Numbered from the stretch's first letter, positions 35,101-47,690 are shown. The stretch: 64,000 nucleotides of DNA from Pyrocephalus nanus (GCA_038380795.1 CM076275.1:2296501-2360500); one strand, 5' to 3'. Notes: generated by a model not told the origin, from the sequence alone. Numbers and translations: made by a program.

Positions 35101-37864
35101 CTTCATAAATAACATCTTTATTAATGAGTTTTCTTTTTCACATTCTTTAAAGTGATGTTGAAGTGAAATCTGCATAGTCAAGAGTGCAAATAAAAAAAAA
35201 AAAATCATAGAAGTCAGACCCAAAAGTGAATGTTGCTTTAGTTTAAGCAGGACTGGTCACAGTCTTAGGAATAAGATAGAAAGAAATGGCCAGGGGGGGA
35301 GCAGGGATGAGAACCACCAGGAAAACTCTCCTCAGTTATTTGTCTATTAATAATGAAGTCTTCACACAAAGACACAACACTCATTCACATTCAAGTGCAC
35401 AACAGAAGGTAAACTACAGAAGGAAGATCCTTCCTCTGCTGAATGAAACAGAGCAAGATTGTTTGTGAACTTCACTGAGGGCTGATCAGCTATTCCCACA
35501 GCAGGAACCCTTCCAGAGCCCAGGTGGATAAACACAAGGTCCGGATTTCTCCATGCCCTTAATGCAACCACAATCCAGGCAGCAGGAACCAGGAAATCTG
35601 AGTGTTTCCATAACACTGAGAACTGTTCTTAACACACTCTTTTAAAGCACTGTCACCTCCCTTCTTTTCCAATTTCTGACAGGATTATCCCTTTCTCTGC
35701 TGTTGTTCAGGGCTGGTTGGAAGAGCAGGTGCCTGTGCAATGGCTCAGCCTGTGGAAGTGCAGAACATCCCCACCTCCAGCTTCATTTCCATCAGCACAG
35801 GCGACACAGTCCCAAGTCTCTCACATCAACACCACACAGTGTGACTCTGCAAGTAGTACCTTTAATGTTTACACCATCTAGTGATTTAGCTGCATTATGG
35901 CCATCAGCAGAAAAAGCCAGAGAGAAAAAACCCCGAGAGGAACATCCCCTACACAACAGCTGCAGGGAGTAAAGATCACACACTGTCCACTTCTTACCTC
36001 AGTGTGGATTTCTGCAGCACAGACACTGCTCTACAGCTGAGCACTGGTTCCAATGCAGGATTCTCTTGTGCTGGTCATTTGGAAAAGCCCATCTGATACC
36101 ATCACACACACAAACCGGGCTTAATGCTCTGCATGTGATTCTGCAGCAATAAACTTCATTTACAATTTATATAAGCTATGTTCTGAATTATTCATCTTAT
36201 TCAGATGCACAGTCTAGGGCTGTGGGGAACTGATCATCAATATTCAATCATACCAGTTCAGATTTGGGCAAGGAATAAGTCTCATTTATTTGCTATGAGC
36301 CTACAGGCTTTAAATCTGAGATTCCATCCCAGAGAAAGTTATTTCTGAAATCAAACCAGTCAGAAATACATTTGCTGCCATGGATATTAGAAACATAAGG
36401 CCTAAAGTATTTTGGAGAAGACCTACAGCAGGCAAGAAAGGGGATTCACTAAAACTTGCTGCAGTTTGTGTTTGTACAAGGGGAAAACAAACTACAGAGT
36501 GAAACTCAAACCCCTCATGGTGAAACAGTGACTTTAAGCATGAAATCCCACCTTCATTTGGCAAAGGGAAATAAAACATCCCCAGACATGGAAGCACCAA
36601 GCCCAGCTCCCAGGCAGCACCAACAGAATACTGACAGATAACAGCCTTTCCTCAGAGATACCCTGCTCTGTCCTTGGGGGGCCAGCACACTCAGCGACGG
36701 GGAAAACCAGCACACTGGGAACAGGGACTGCAGAGAACTGAGTTTTACCCCACAAATAAGTCCCCTGGGCAGCCAGCAGCTGCCCCACTGGCCAGGAGTC
36801 AGGGCAAAAAACACCTAAAAGAATCCCTCTTGTCCCAGTTTAAAATAGCAAAAATAAGACTGGCCAATATGGGTGTGAGCTGATAAATTTTCACGAGCAG
36901 CAATGGCAACACTTTTTTTTTTCCTGGCGATTTCACAGGCAAATCTGCTGGTAGACCCAAAAACTTTCCAGTGCAATTGGAAACAGGATATTTAGTGCAG
37001 TGACATTCTTAATTTTTACTTCAGAAAGAAACTGTATTTCTTGTGCCACATCAGGGGTTTAATTCCAGAGACCAGTAGATTAAGACCACTTTTGATATTA
37101 GTTTAAGATTTACTTTGGCACAGCTAATTGACATTATTTGTACTTGAAGGGCAGCACATTGGATTTTTCCTTTACTATGCAAAATCCTAAAACAAATGCA
37201 ATTTGGTAGTCTGAAAAAAACCCCCACCTTACTCTAACCCACAATGAAACTTTGTGGCCTGCTGTGTTCCAGGAAAATATCCCACATATTCAGATCACCA
37301 GGCAGCCTCACTAGTTAAGACACATTAAAACGAAACATTTCCCATTGAAGTTGCCAAAAACTGGATTTGAATTTATTGCATGACGTTGCATAAGAAAGTG
37401 TATTATTGAAAACTGTAAGGCATCATGCAATTATCCATCAGCTAATTATTTATTATTCCTTGAAAGATGGTTATATACTCTAAAGTTATAAAACCAGTTT
37501 CAAAAAAGTACATAAAAAAATTTAACATAAGCGTTAAATATTTTTTTTTTCTTTTCTTTCACATGTTCATCGTTTTTAGCTGTTAAAAAGTGCATTCAAA
37601 CATACTGTACTGGAAAGTTGCTCTGACCAAAAAAATGGTGCTGGAGACTCATTAAATTAAAAGCTGCAAAAGGGATTAGAAAGCTCACAGGTTGTGGTAT
37701 TTAAACTTACAAAGGCGAAATAATTTTTCGATCCTCCACACTTATAATTTAGCATCAATGACATCATTAGCTTAAAAAGGTGTATTTTTTTTCTAACTGA
37801 ACAGTCAGATGGATTCAAGTGACGTACACTGAGTGATCAAACGAGGAGCAGACGAGGGGCAGGG
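35101..37864 (-). other. SAR1B: Probable SAR1B 3' UTR
   Basis: AT-rich sequence directly downstream (minus strand) of the SAR1B stop, without any other recognisable gene. Candidate minus-strand AATAAA signals are the complements of 37449-37454, 37372-37377 and 35117-35122. The last is followed by a T-rich stretch. The true end cannot be set from sequence alone, and more than one poly(A) site is possible. Confidence 0.45.
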
Positions 37865-37981
37865 TCAGTTGATGTACTGGGCCATCCAGCGGAACCCCTC
37901 CCCATAGCCCTGCCTCTTGAGCACACTGCACATGAACACCTCCAGGGGCCTGGCATTCAGCTCCTTCAGGGGGGTGCTGCC
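37865..37981 (-). CDS. SAR1B: SAR1B last coding exon
   Basis: 117 nt in phase 0, preceded (minus strand) by TCTCTGCAG. Encodes residues 160-197: [29 protein letters not shown] and RWMAQYIN, then TGA. Confidence 0.96.
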   Translation of the reverse strand, partial: GSTPLKELNARPLEVFMCSVLKRQGYGEGFRWMAQYIN

Positions 37982-40900
37982 CTGCAGAGACACAAATCCC
38001 CCCGGTTACAGCCTCCTCGCAAAACAACACCTACTGCACATGGAATATCAGTGCTTAACTTGGCTTGGGTACTGGATTTTAGAACAGAAATTCAGCTCAA
38101 ATCGTCGAATGGGTTGGGTTGGAAGGGAATTTGAAGCTCATCTTGTTCCAACCCCCTGCCCTGGGCAGGGACACCTCCCACCAGCCCAGTTTGCTCCAAG
38201 CACCATCCAACCTGGCCTTGGACACTTCCAGGGATCCAGAGGCAGCTTCTCTGGGCAACCTTTGCCAGGGCCTGCCCATCCTCCCAGGGAAGGATTTCCT
38301 CCTGACATCTAATCTAACCCTGCCATCCTAATCTCAGTAACTCAAGGGATACACAAAGCATATTTTCCTGTGTTGAAGGTGTATTTTCCTATGTTCATCC
38401 ACACTGGAGAGGGTGCAGTACATGAAGCCAGAATGGAACAGGATGTGTCCACAGAGAATTTCAGAGCTTTGGTTTTCAGTCACAGTTCCCTTTACATTAA
38501 GAAGAGCTGAAGTGTCATGAAGATCCACATGAGAAACCTGCCTTGTTGCTACAGATACCAGTAGGAACTTTTTCCTTCCCACAACCTACAGACTTGGGTG
38601 TAAATGGTGTAAATTCACGTTCAAGCTTCAGGTAAACATTTCAAGTAGAAAATTATTAAAGCTTGTACTTTACACGAGAAAACTCACTTACTGAAAGACT
38701 TTATCCATTTTTTTCTTAGATGAGGCAATTTCTTAAATAAGGCAAACAAACTCCCAAATAAAAAAATCTCACAAAAACCAAAAACCCACCAAAAAAAAAA
38801 AAAAAAAAAAAAAAGAAAAAAAAATAAAAAAAGGAGCAATACCTTTCCTGTTGTCTGGCCATACAGACCAAATGTCTCTCGTAACCTTTCTTCACTGATG
38901 GCTTCTGGTCTGTCAATCTTGTTACCAAGAATTAGGATAGGCACATTAGCAATAGTTTCATCTGTCATTAGTGACTGGAAAGGGAAGGAAAAAGAAGGAG
39001 TGATGAATTTAGAATACAGGTCAAATTGCTCCTACTCATGTGAGGTGACAGCAGGGCTCTGCTGGGTGCTGGGTATTTGAGCTGAGCTCTTACAAGTGAA
39101 AGGTCACACTTTCAAAAGCTCCTTTAAACTTACATCAAGTTCTTCTTTTGATTCAAGCAGCCTTTCATGATCTGCACAGTCCACCAAGAACACAATGCCA
39201 TTAATTGCAGGCAGGTAGTTTTTCCACACTCTGCGAGCTACAGGGAAAATGAGAATTAAAAATAAAAGGAAATTATCCCCAAATTCAGAGTGATGTATAT
39301 TGGTATTAAGGAGCAGCAGGTAGAGTTTTTTTATTTGATTTTTTTTTTAAGTCTTAGCTTATGCTGCCAGCATTCAGGATGCAATCCCATGTTTTACTTG
39401 AAATGACAGAGCAAAAATATAATCCCTTTACTGTTATCACCCCTCTATCCCCCATGGATGCTGATGCACAGAACTTCTTTTGTCTCCCCAAGAATTATGA
39501 CACTAAAGTTAAGTTTGAAGCATAAAGCTTAAAGGTAAATATAAACAATTCAAAGTACATAATCCCCTTCACAGTATTAGACAAAAGTTCCTGCTCTACT
39601 GCAGCTCCTGCCAAATTGTATTTGGGATTTGTGATAAGTGGTGGAGATGGACAAAAAAAACCCAGACAATGTCTTTTATGCTTTCAAAGAAGAGCGTGGG
39701 AAGTCAGCCTTTGCAGGAAGGTTGCATTTCTGACTGGAAACAAACTCCAGCCCAGCTCACTGAGCTCGAGTGAGTCAATGCACACTCTTACCTTGAGCAT
39801 GGCCACCCAGGTCAAAGGTAGTGAAAGTCATGCCAGCAATTGTCAGCTCTTCAGAAGCTGGAAAGACACAGTTATGTTCCTGTGAAGATTGTTCCAATGC
39901 ACTGCACAGTCTCACCTTCTACCACATACATCTTAGTTTTTCTCTTGGTTCTTTCAGTGTTTTGTTACTCAAGAAGCAAATGGGAGTAAAACTTTCTCTC
40001 AAAATCAACCACACGTTCGTGTAACACCAAAATGTTATTAACCATTAAAGCATGTGTGAAATAAAGTATCTACAACACTGAGAACAGCAGACAGTATTCA
40101 TACATTATGTATCCCTACATATTACACAAACAACAGTTGGCTTTGGCATCTGGCTTGCCAAAAAGATGGCATTTTGTGTCCAATACTGCTCAAGGTTTCT
40201 CCTTGTCACATCCCTTCCCAATTTCTCACCTCCTTACTGGACTTCACCAATCCACATTTTCAACCTGTGCTGAACTTTTTCTCCTGCAAGGTTACCAGGA
40301 TAACAATTACATAGCAATCTTTGAGACACAAACTCTTAACTTTCCAGCTACACAGAGAAGCTATTCCCAAAAACTGCAAGCCCCTTTTCCCCACAGCTTC
40401 ATCATTCTTCCTCTCAGCTTCATTATCCTGCTTATTATTCACCTCTTAAATTTAAATGTAACACACTAAACCATCCTACACTTTTTTTTTTTTTTTTAAA
40501 TATTACTTGAACTATCTAAAGATTGTTATCCCCAAAATCACTTTGTTTCTCCCAATTACACTGTTGGTCTTAGGATGAAGAATCAAATCCTGCTTTTCCT
40601 GCAACCCTCCAAACACTTTCCAGTTATGGGACCAGCAATATTCACTTACTGGGGTGTAACGTGGGCACGTGTTGCCCCAGTCTGTCATCTTTGAGCATGT
40701 GCAGCAGTGTAGTTTTCCCAGCATTGTCCAGTCCAAGGAACACGAGTTTGCCTGATTTCTTGTACAGTCCTGGAACAAAGAAGGACCTAGTGAGTAATCA
40801 GTTCAAGCGGTGGGAGTTCATTTCCAGCCATGGAGATGATTTTGCTCCCAGGAACAAAGTGTTACAGTGTCACAGTGCAAAATACAAGCCCCAGCACACC

Positions 40901-43411
40901 CTTTATCAGTGTCACTTTATCACCAGTGCCCTTTCTCCACGCTGTCCTCCTCGTACAAACTGCATTCCCACCTGCCACGTGCCTGCTGCACCAGGACCAC
41001 GGTGTGAATGTGTCACTCCTGGAAATGCAGTTACCTTCTCTTAGGAAGAGCACTGCAGAGCAGGACTGAACACTGCCAGTGGAGTTTACTGTGCCCCAGC
41101 CAAAGGCCAGTTTGCCCACAGGAGGTGAGGGGTGAGTGTGCAGGTCCAGCACCACCAGCAGGCTCTGGAGCACGGACCTGAACCCACACAGGGCTTTGTT
41201 CAGCTACCTCCAACTGCACCAAAAACCTCGTCTGAGGCAAAAAGAGAATTCAGGCTTCAATCAGAATATTACAGAGAAATTTGTTTCAATGTCAATGGTC
41301 GTAATTAGTGCATGTATGAGTTCTTCAATGTTGGTTGATACATTATTTGGACTAAGAGTAACTTCCACCCACACTCCCAGGAAAACTGGTGGCTCCGTCC
41401 TGAATGGCACTGTCAGGGCACTTGTGACACACCTGCTGCCATGTGACACTGCTCCCATAAAAGGAATAAGAAATCTTCTTTTCATTGATTGCCATCTTTA
41501 TAAGAATGACTTTTCCCCTTCATCTCCCCTCTACTTGAAGCCCCAGAAATGCAACAGTTGCTGTGAAGGAGTGGAAAGACGTTTAAAACACCAACACCAT
41601 ATTTTCTTAATGTTGGAGATTATCAAAGGGTAATTCTCTAATAACTTGTCAACACTACGTCCTCTGCCAGAATTAGTTTTCACTGCTTCAAACTGATTGA
41701 TGTTCAAAGTAAAACATTAAGATAAATTAAATTTAAAAACAAAGCACCGATCCTGTTCTGTACTGAAAAGAACTATTTAAAGTGTTACCCTTGTGTGTTT
41801 TCTGTGGTGGGATTTCAAGCCAGGCCTGCTGATGCCACAGCACTCCAGGGGCACAGGTGGCTCTGCCCAGACCTTTACACTGCTGCTGTTTGCTCACCTC
41901 TCCCTCTGCCTCTCAGCTATCTCTGGGATCATGTTCCAGAGGGACATGTTTTGTAACCTGCACTAATGGATATTCCCTCCCATTCCTCATCTTGTTTCAT
42001 TAATGATCTTCATTACTCCAGGTCCTGCTGAGTGTCCTCACAGCTCTTTCAAATACAAGCAACTCTTACTTCCCAAACTCACCTTCTCACGAGGTGTATA
42101 CAAACTATTGAACTATAGAGAGGAGGAGAAAGTATAAACGTTTACAGAGCAAGAAGAAGTGACAAACATTTTCATTTATTTACTTACATCACAGGGGAAA
42201 CTCACCTTGTGAGTTAGAAGTCTCTTAACCTACAGTAAAACAATACCATGTTTGCCACTCTCAGCCTGCACATGAAGGAGTCTTTGCTCCCCAGTAACAC
42301 CTTGCTGCTTTCCCCAAAACATTTCAGGCTTCCCAAGTGTCTGCCACAGAAACTCGAGACTAACAAGCAGCAGTACTTCACTTATTGGCTGAATTAGCCA
42401 GAATTAGCCTTTGCTTGCCCAGGAATGGAAGAGCAGGGCAGGGAGCAGCAATCAGTGCCCAGCTAAGGAAGAGGAGATAACAAAGATTAGTCACCTTAGT
42501 TAAAATTTCACTGGCTGACATTTCGACAGCAGGCCAAGGGTCCAACATTCAGCGAAAAACTTTAAACTTTCAGCTGATAAAAGGCAGGTGGCACAGCCTG
42601 CAACGATTCCTTAGCCTCTGATGCTTTTTGACCACTTCAATAGAATCCTTTGAACTTGGAAACTGTGCCTTTTACCTGCGAGATCTGCACCTTTCCTTCC
42701 TTTTTCAGTATCCTGACACTCATTTTCTTTTGGTTGTGGGGTTTTTTCCCTTCCCAGTTAAGCACAAGCTAATATTTCTCCTTGGACTGATCTGGATTGC
42801 AGACTCTTTGGGCCAAGGAATTATTTGCTGAGGCTCCTGAGCAGATGCCAGGGAAGTTTCATGCTGATTTCTGTGACACCAGTCACTGAACAATGCAGTG
42901 CTGAACACGAGAAAGGGCTTCAATACCTGGCATTAGTTTTCTGTAGACAGTCCCTCCTATTTGGATTCTGAAGTAATAGCCTCAATATGCAAAAGAACTG
43001 AACTAAAATAACTGAGGTCAGCTCTTTACAGCAGAGAAAAATCAGAAGGTCCACAAAAGCCAAGTGAACTACAGCAGCTTAAAAGTACTATGATTAGAAA
43101 AGTCCAACATATTATGATCATGAAAGAAAATGTAGGATTTTTTTCTAGAAGTTAAGGTTCAATGTAAGGTTGAGTGGAGAGCACAGTCTGGAAATCCTCA
43201 GTATTGATAAGTGAATCTTTTGTTTGAGTGTTACTGAATATACACCAAACCAAATATTATTATTTAACCAACGGCCTTGTTTGAAGATAACAGAGGTGAA
43301 CAGACATTTTACACAAGAATGGCAGAAAGGAAAAATCCCAAACAATAAAGACTTACCTAAAAACTGTAATATGCTACTGAAACCACTGTAAATCCAATCA
43401 AATAGGAACAT
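37865..43411 (-). CDS. SAR1B: SAR1B, COPII-initiating small GTPase, complete coding region
   Basis: SAR1B is the Arf-family GTPase that, when loaded with GTP by SEC12, inserts its N-terminal helix into the ER membrane and recruits SEC23/SEC24. Human loss causes chylomicron retention disease. Six coding exons on the minus strand (43411-43357, 40769-40650, 39857-39792, 39237-39134, 38974-38843, 37981-37865) join in frame to 197 codons plus TGA; the human protein has 198. Visible motifs are the P-loop GLDNAGKTT (residues 31-39), switch II DLGGH (74-78, catalytic His78), NKID (133-136) and the C-terminal [13 protein letters not shown]. An in-frame TAA lies four codons before the ATG, supporting the start. 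Oddities are an N-terminus one residue shorter than human (MFLFDW for MSFIFDW) and a final Asn where human has Asp. SAR1B rather than SAR1A is called from residues such as FDWIYSG and from synteny. Confidence 0.96.
37982..38842 (-). other. SAR1B: SAR1B last intron
   Basis: Donor GTATTG is weak; it is followed from position +11 by T runs of 7, 9 and 24 interrupted by single bases (complement of 38791-38832). The intron also contains a CR1 copy at 38103-38328. Confidence 0.9.
38103..38328 (-). mobile_element. CR1 LINE 3' fragment inside a SAR1B intron
   Basis: Antisense CR1 beginning with its 3' terminal block (GAATGGGTTGGGTTGGAAGG, then TCATCTTGTTCCAACCCCCT) and continuing through GGACACTTCCAGGGATCC to GGAAGGATTTCCTCCTGACA. 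The element is in the same orientation as SAR1B. Confidence 0.9.
38843..38974 (-). CDS. SAR1B: SAR1B coding exon, NKID region
   Basis: 132 nt, 44 codons, residues 116-159. Begins [18 protein letters not shown], contains NKID (base recognition, 133-136), and ends LYGQTTGK. Acceptor CTTTCCAG; donor AAG followed by GTATTG. Confidence 0.96.
39134..39237 (-). CDS. SAR1B: SAR1B coding exon, central beta-strand region
   Basis: 104 nt, residues 81-115 (first codon split). Encodes [20 protein letters not shown] and ends ESKEELD. Acceptor CCTGTAG, donor GTAAGT. Confidence 0.96.
39792..39857 (-). CDS. SAR1B: SAR1B coding exon, switch II
   Basis: 66 nt, residues 59-80 with split codons at both ends. 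Encodes [20 protein letters not shown], including the DLGGH motif. Acceptor CTTTCCAG, donor GTAAGA. Confidence 0.96.
40650..40769 (-). CDS. SAR1B: SAR1B coding exon, P-loop
   Basis: 120 nt, residues 19-58. Encodes [20 protein letters not shown], the nucleotide-binding P-loop, and continues to GQHVPTLHP, the start of switch I. Acceptor GTTCCAG, donor GTAAGT. Confidence 0.96.
40770..43356 (-). other. SAR1B: SAR1B intron 2
   Basis: 2.6-kb intron between the start-codon exon and the P-loop exon. No exon, RNA gene or mobile element recognised. The shorter introns at 38975-39133, 39238-39791 and 39858-40649 likewise hold nothing I can name. Confidence 0.75.
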
Positions 43412-43427
43412 ATCTGAATCTTACAGT
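43357..43427 (-). CDS. SAR1B: SAR1B exon 2 with start codon
   Basis: The acceptor TTATTTCAG puts the exon start at 43427. Sixteen nt of 5' UTR precede the ATG (complement of 43409-43411), with an in-frame TAA inside them. The coding part gives [18 protein letters not shown] plus a split Gly, the membrane-inserting amphipathic helix. The human counterpart starts MSFIFDW, so one residue is missing here. Confidence 0.93.
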
Positions 43428-46400
43428 CTGAAATAAACAGAAAATATAATGCATTTAAGATCTGTCAGAACAGCACATTAAGCATTGTAAAATATTCATA
43501 GGTAACAAAAGTAATTCAAAGTCCTAGGTTAAAAATAAAAGCCAATTTAGTTTTGGTAAACTGTATCATGGACCAATTAAGTGACCCCATAACACATTAA
43601 AAATTAGTGTAGAAATGGAAAACAGAATCCAGACCTTGTGATTCAACATCAAAGACTTTCTCTCCCCTCAGGGAAACACTATGTGGACTGAAGTCTTTGC
43701 AAGAAGTAAAAATAACTCTCTCCTCAGTATGACTTGGTGGAGATGTGCAATGATCCACTGAAGATTTCAAACAGGATCTTCACATAAAGTTTTCAACTGG
43801 GAAAAAGCAGCACTTTGGAGAGGGCACTGGAGGGGTGTCAGTGCAGGGTCAGCGCTCCAGCCACCCCTGGGTGCTGCTGGAGTTCAAAGCAGAGGCAATA
43901 AGAGGTGAAGAAGTTTTGTGGCTTTGAATCTAGAGAAGTTTGATGCCAAACAAGCCCCTGCTGCCCACCTAGACCCTGTCTGTTTGGCTTGTTATGGGCA
44001 ACAACTACCTAGCACAGAGCTCTGGAATTGCCATTCAAAGGCAGTGACCTCCTGTACTGTCCTGCACTTCCTGCCACAATTTCAACCTTAAATGCAGAAT
44101 TTATGCTAAAAATCCCCTCTAGAACACCGTGTTTCACACTGAGTTCCTTCAGCTTAGATTCGAGAACAGAAGGCTGAGCTGAGAACCATCACTGGGTTCA
44201 CTGTGCAGCCACAAGCAATTAATTACCTAACTTTCATTCTTATTTCCTCATTATCTGAAGGGAGGATAATCACAGAGTCATTAAGGTTGAAAAAGACCTC
44301 TAAGATCATCAGGTCCAACCCTCAGCCCGCTGCTGTCGTGTTCACCACTTAAACCATGGCCCCAGTGGCCACATCCACAAAACCTTTGAACACTTCCAGG
44401 GATGGCAATTCCAGCACTGCCCTGGGCAGCCTGTGCCAGTGCCTGACCACCCTTCCAATGAAGACATTTTACCTGGTATCCAATCTGAACCTTCCTGGCT
44501 GAGCCCCCCCAGCTGCTCCTCATCAGATTTGTGCTCCAAATCACACTGAAAGCACTAGTTTGACCCAGTGAACTAGTACCTAGCATGAAAACCTCCTGAA
44601 AGACTGAAGGGCAGCATCCTTAGAAGCGTTTAGGCAGCTAATTCCTGCTGGAATGCATGACCCCTGTGGACATTGGAGTCTGGGTGCCCTGGAGAAACCG
44701 GACTGCACTGCTGAGCACAGCTGCTCCAGGTTCCTGCCACGCTCCTTTGGAAGCTGCAGGGGTGCCTTGGGGCATGCAAAGGTGATTTCAGGTCAGCTCT
44801 GAGCCCGGAGCACACACAGGAGTCAAAACAGGGCTCTGAACCAGACCCAAATCCAGGCACCTGTCCCAGCAATCACACTCGTGACAAGCAGGAGTTCCTC
44901 TGCTGTGCAACAACAGGTACATCACACAGAGGTAACACGGGAAGAGGAGGGCAGAATATTTAAATGACATTTGCCTGGGCTGGAACAGAATCAGATGACG
45001 AAGCACTGGGTGTCTTGGTTTCGCCACCACTCACCCTGAAACCTTTACCCACGTCTGCAAAGCTCTGAACAGCTCATCAGCTGCAACAGGCACAGGTTGG
45101 AAGGATACAAATCAAACATGCCTGTCAAGGCATAAACACCCCGTTACACAACGTCATGACTGAAATTGTCCCTCCCCTGGCTAAAAAGCAAAGGTCAAGA
45201 ATAAGCAAACATGGCAGAACACACACGTCAGCAGATTTATTTATTGCTCGAGCAAAATACCAATGGGGAGAAGCCTCTGTGGGGCTTAGGAAAACCATCG
45301 ACTCAAATAACCTGCAAATCAGGGCAAACAGCCTGATGGAAGAGAAGTGCTCGGGTTTCTGGGGTGAGAACAACTTCAGTGTTCAGTTATGTTACCCTTT
45401 TCCATCTATTAATCTTCTGTTTACAAAAAACACCAACCAAAACAATCTCCGTGCGTTACAAAAAAAAAAAAACTTTCAGGGGTGAGATTTAAATGATTAA
45501 CGTGAGAAGGGGATTACTCCACAAACACAGCTGAAGTGGCACAAACGTGGGTTCCATTTCCATCAGCACCAGAAAAGTGGTGCTAGAAACAGAGCTACCC
45601 AAATCCTCCCAGAACAGCCTCCGTAGCAGCTGGCAGCAGTTAAAGGGAAACACTTTCCAAATGGGGAAAAAATGGGCAGCTAATTGTAAAGGCACACAGG
45701 CAATATTTGAATAGAGATATTAAATCTGCTCTTATCACACAGGAAAAGTAACTACATAATTCACAGCTGTGCCAAATCAAAGCTCCACAAAGTGGCTCTG
45801 CACTGGGATCCTGAGTCGTTACCAGGTCCCAGTCAGAGCTGTGCCAAATTTAGGGGAGAGCTGAGGCTGCTGAATATACATGGACTCAAACTCTCAGGCT
45901 CATGCTAAAAACACCATAAAAGCAGAACAAGGGCTCCAGCAATCACTGTTCATGACCCACGTGAAGACAAAGATACTATTTTAAGGCTATTTCAAGGGTT
46001 CACTTGAAAATAATCTGCTGCAAGCAGACAGAAGTTTTGAATTAAAAACTGTGCTGGACCAAGTAAGTCTTTTGATACCAACTGCTTTTACAGACATCAC
46101 TGTGCCTCCTGCACAAAGACACCAAAGTTAACTTTCCAGCACCAACAACAGATGGCTACCACTGAAAGATGCCCCCAGCAACCCTGGTGAACGTTATTTC
46201 ACCAGCAAAGTGTCACCCAGTAATTCCTGTGGAGCCCTTTCCCCCACTCCACAGCCCAAGGATAGGGGTTCACTCACTGGAGCCCACTCCTGACTGTGGG
46301 GAATGAGGAATTCCCACACAGTGGCTGTGATAACACCCTGAGCCAGCCTCCTGAAGGGCATGATGCTGGACTAGCCAGCAAACTCACACTTCTTTTATAT

Positions 46401-47636
46401 CCTGGGAACTGGGAATTTTTTTTCTCCTATTCTCAACTTGCATTTTTCTAAAAATTCCTCATTTCCCTTCCAAACCTCAGGACAGCACTTATTTCCGAAG
46501 CCTGTGCAAGTTTAGGCAAGAGAGAATATTGGGCTTTTAAAGACAGTTTTAAACCCCTTTATGGGGTAATTAGGTAACAGAAACCAGTGACACCCAAGCC
46601 CAGCAGCTCTTGCAGGAGCTGGGAACACGCTGAGCCTGCGTGGGGACCGTCAGCAAGGGCCAGGGAACAAACCTGCACCCCAGCCACAGACCAGTCCCAA
46701 ACCACAGCCTGCCAAGTCTACAGCCAAGGGTGTATTTTTAGTTTTAGTAGGATCTAAATACGATCACTCAAAAGTTATAATTTCACACGTGATCACTGGA
46801 ACACCGCAAAGCGTTACCACAGGCAACAAAACTCAAAATCCCTCAGAAACTCAGTGAACAAGCTGATGCTTTCCACAGCACAGTTTATTCTACAGTACAA
46901 AACTGTGCCTGGATGTCGTATTTTAAGAGCTGCAGAAAGGGACAGAGATGGAAAGTGAGGCAATGGCAGGGATTTTCTCCGGGTATTTTAATCAGTTTTT
47001 TGAAAATAACTCATCTGCGAGACAGCACCACAACACGCTGAGGAGTTCCTAAGGCCAGAGGCTCTGACAAAGCCCAGCTGTCAGAGCACATCACCCACGC
47101 TTAGGAAAAAAAATCATATAAGTAAGAACTCCTGGAGAAACGACCCCACCTCAAATAGGCACTGCCGGGTCGCTGCCACAGCGTGGCACAGGCTGCCCGG
47201 GGTGGCTTATGGGGACACTGAGCACACCCTGCCACATGGCAGAGCCCCCGAGGGGCCCTGGCACGGCCCCACGAACCCGGCCCCACGGCCCGGGAGAGGG
47301 GCAGGGGATGGAAGGGGACACCGCCCGCCCACAGCCCCCCACGCCGCGCAGGCCGCGGCCCCTGGGGCTCGCAGGGACCCCCGCCCAGGCCCGGCCCGAG
47401 CCCGATGGGCAGGACATGGGCACGGCCCGGAGCCCCCCGGGGCTCGCCCGGCCCCCTCCGCCACGGCCCGACCGCCCCGCGTTCACCCACCGCTGAGCCC
47501 GAGGCGGCCCGGGAGCGGACCGGCAGCGATACTGACAGACCGACACGGGCCGGCAAGCACGGACACACAGACACACCGACAGACAGACAGAGACACAGAG
47601 CCAGAGCCGGCACTCACCGCACTCACCGAGACTCAC
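43428..47636 (-). other. SAR1B: SAR1B intron 1 (predicted)
   Basis: About 4.2 kb between the start-codon exon and the predicted non-coding exon 1. It contains a CR1 fragment at 44268-44510 and, near its 5' end, a CAGA/CACA-rich patch around 47562-47600 inside the CpG-rich zone. No other feature recognised. Confidence 0.6.
44268..44510 (-). mobile_element. Older CR1 LINE 3' fragment in SAR1B intron 1
   Basis: Antisense CR1: CACAGAGTCATTAAGGTTG, AAAAAGACCTCTAAGATCAT, CAGGTCCAACCC, then AACACTTCCAGGGATGGCAA and CTGCCCTGGGCAGCCTGTGC. It is more diverged from the typical CR1 pattern than the copies at 23.0, 30.2 and 38.1 kb. Confidence 0.85.
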
Positions 47637-47690
47637 CCGCGGCTGTGCCCGCCCCGCCCCCGCCGCTCCTTCCGGCACCGGCGCCCGCGG
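47637..47690 (-). other. SAR1B: Predicted non-coding exon 1 of SAR1B (3' boundary)
   Basis: On the minus strand the sequence CAGCCGCGG is followed by GTGAGT at 47636-47631, with two further GTGAGT hexamers at 47626-47621 and 47617-47612. A splice here to the acceptor at 43427 would give a 5' UTR exon. The upstream limit is not determinable; a minus-strand ETS site (complement of 47669-47675) and GC boxes lie at once upstream. Confidence 0.45.
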
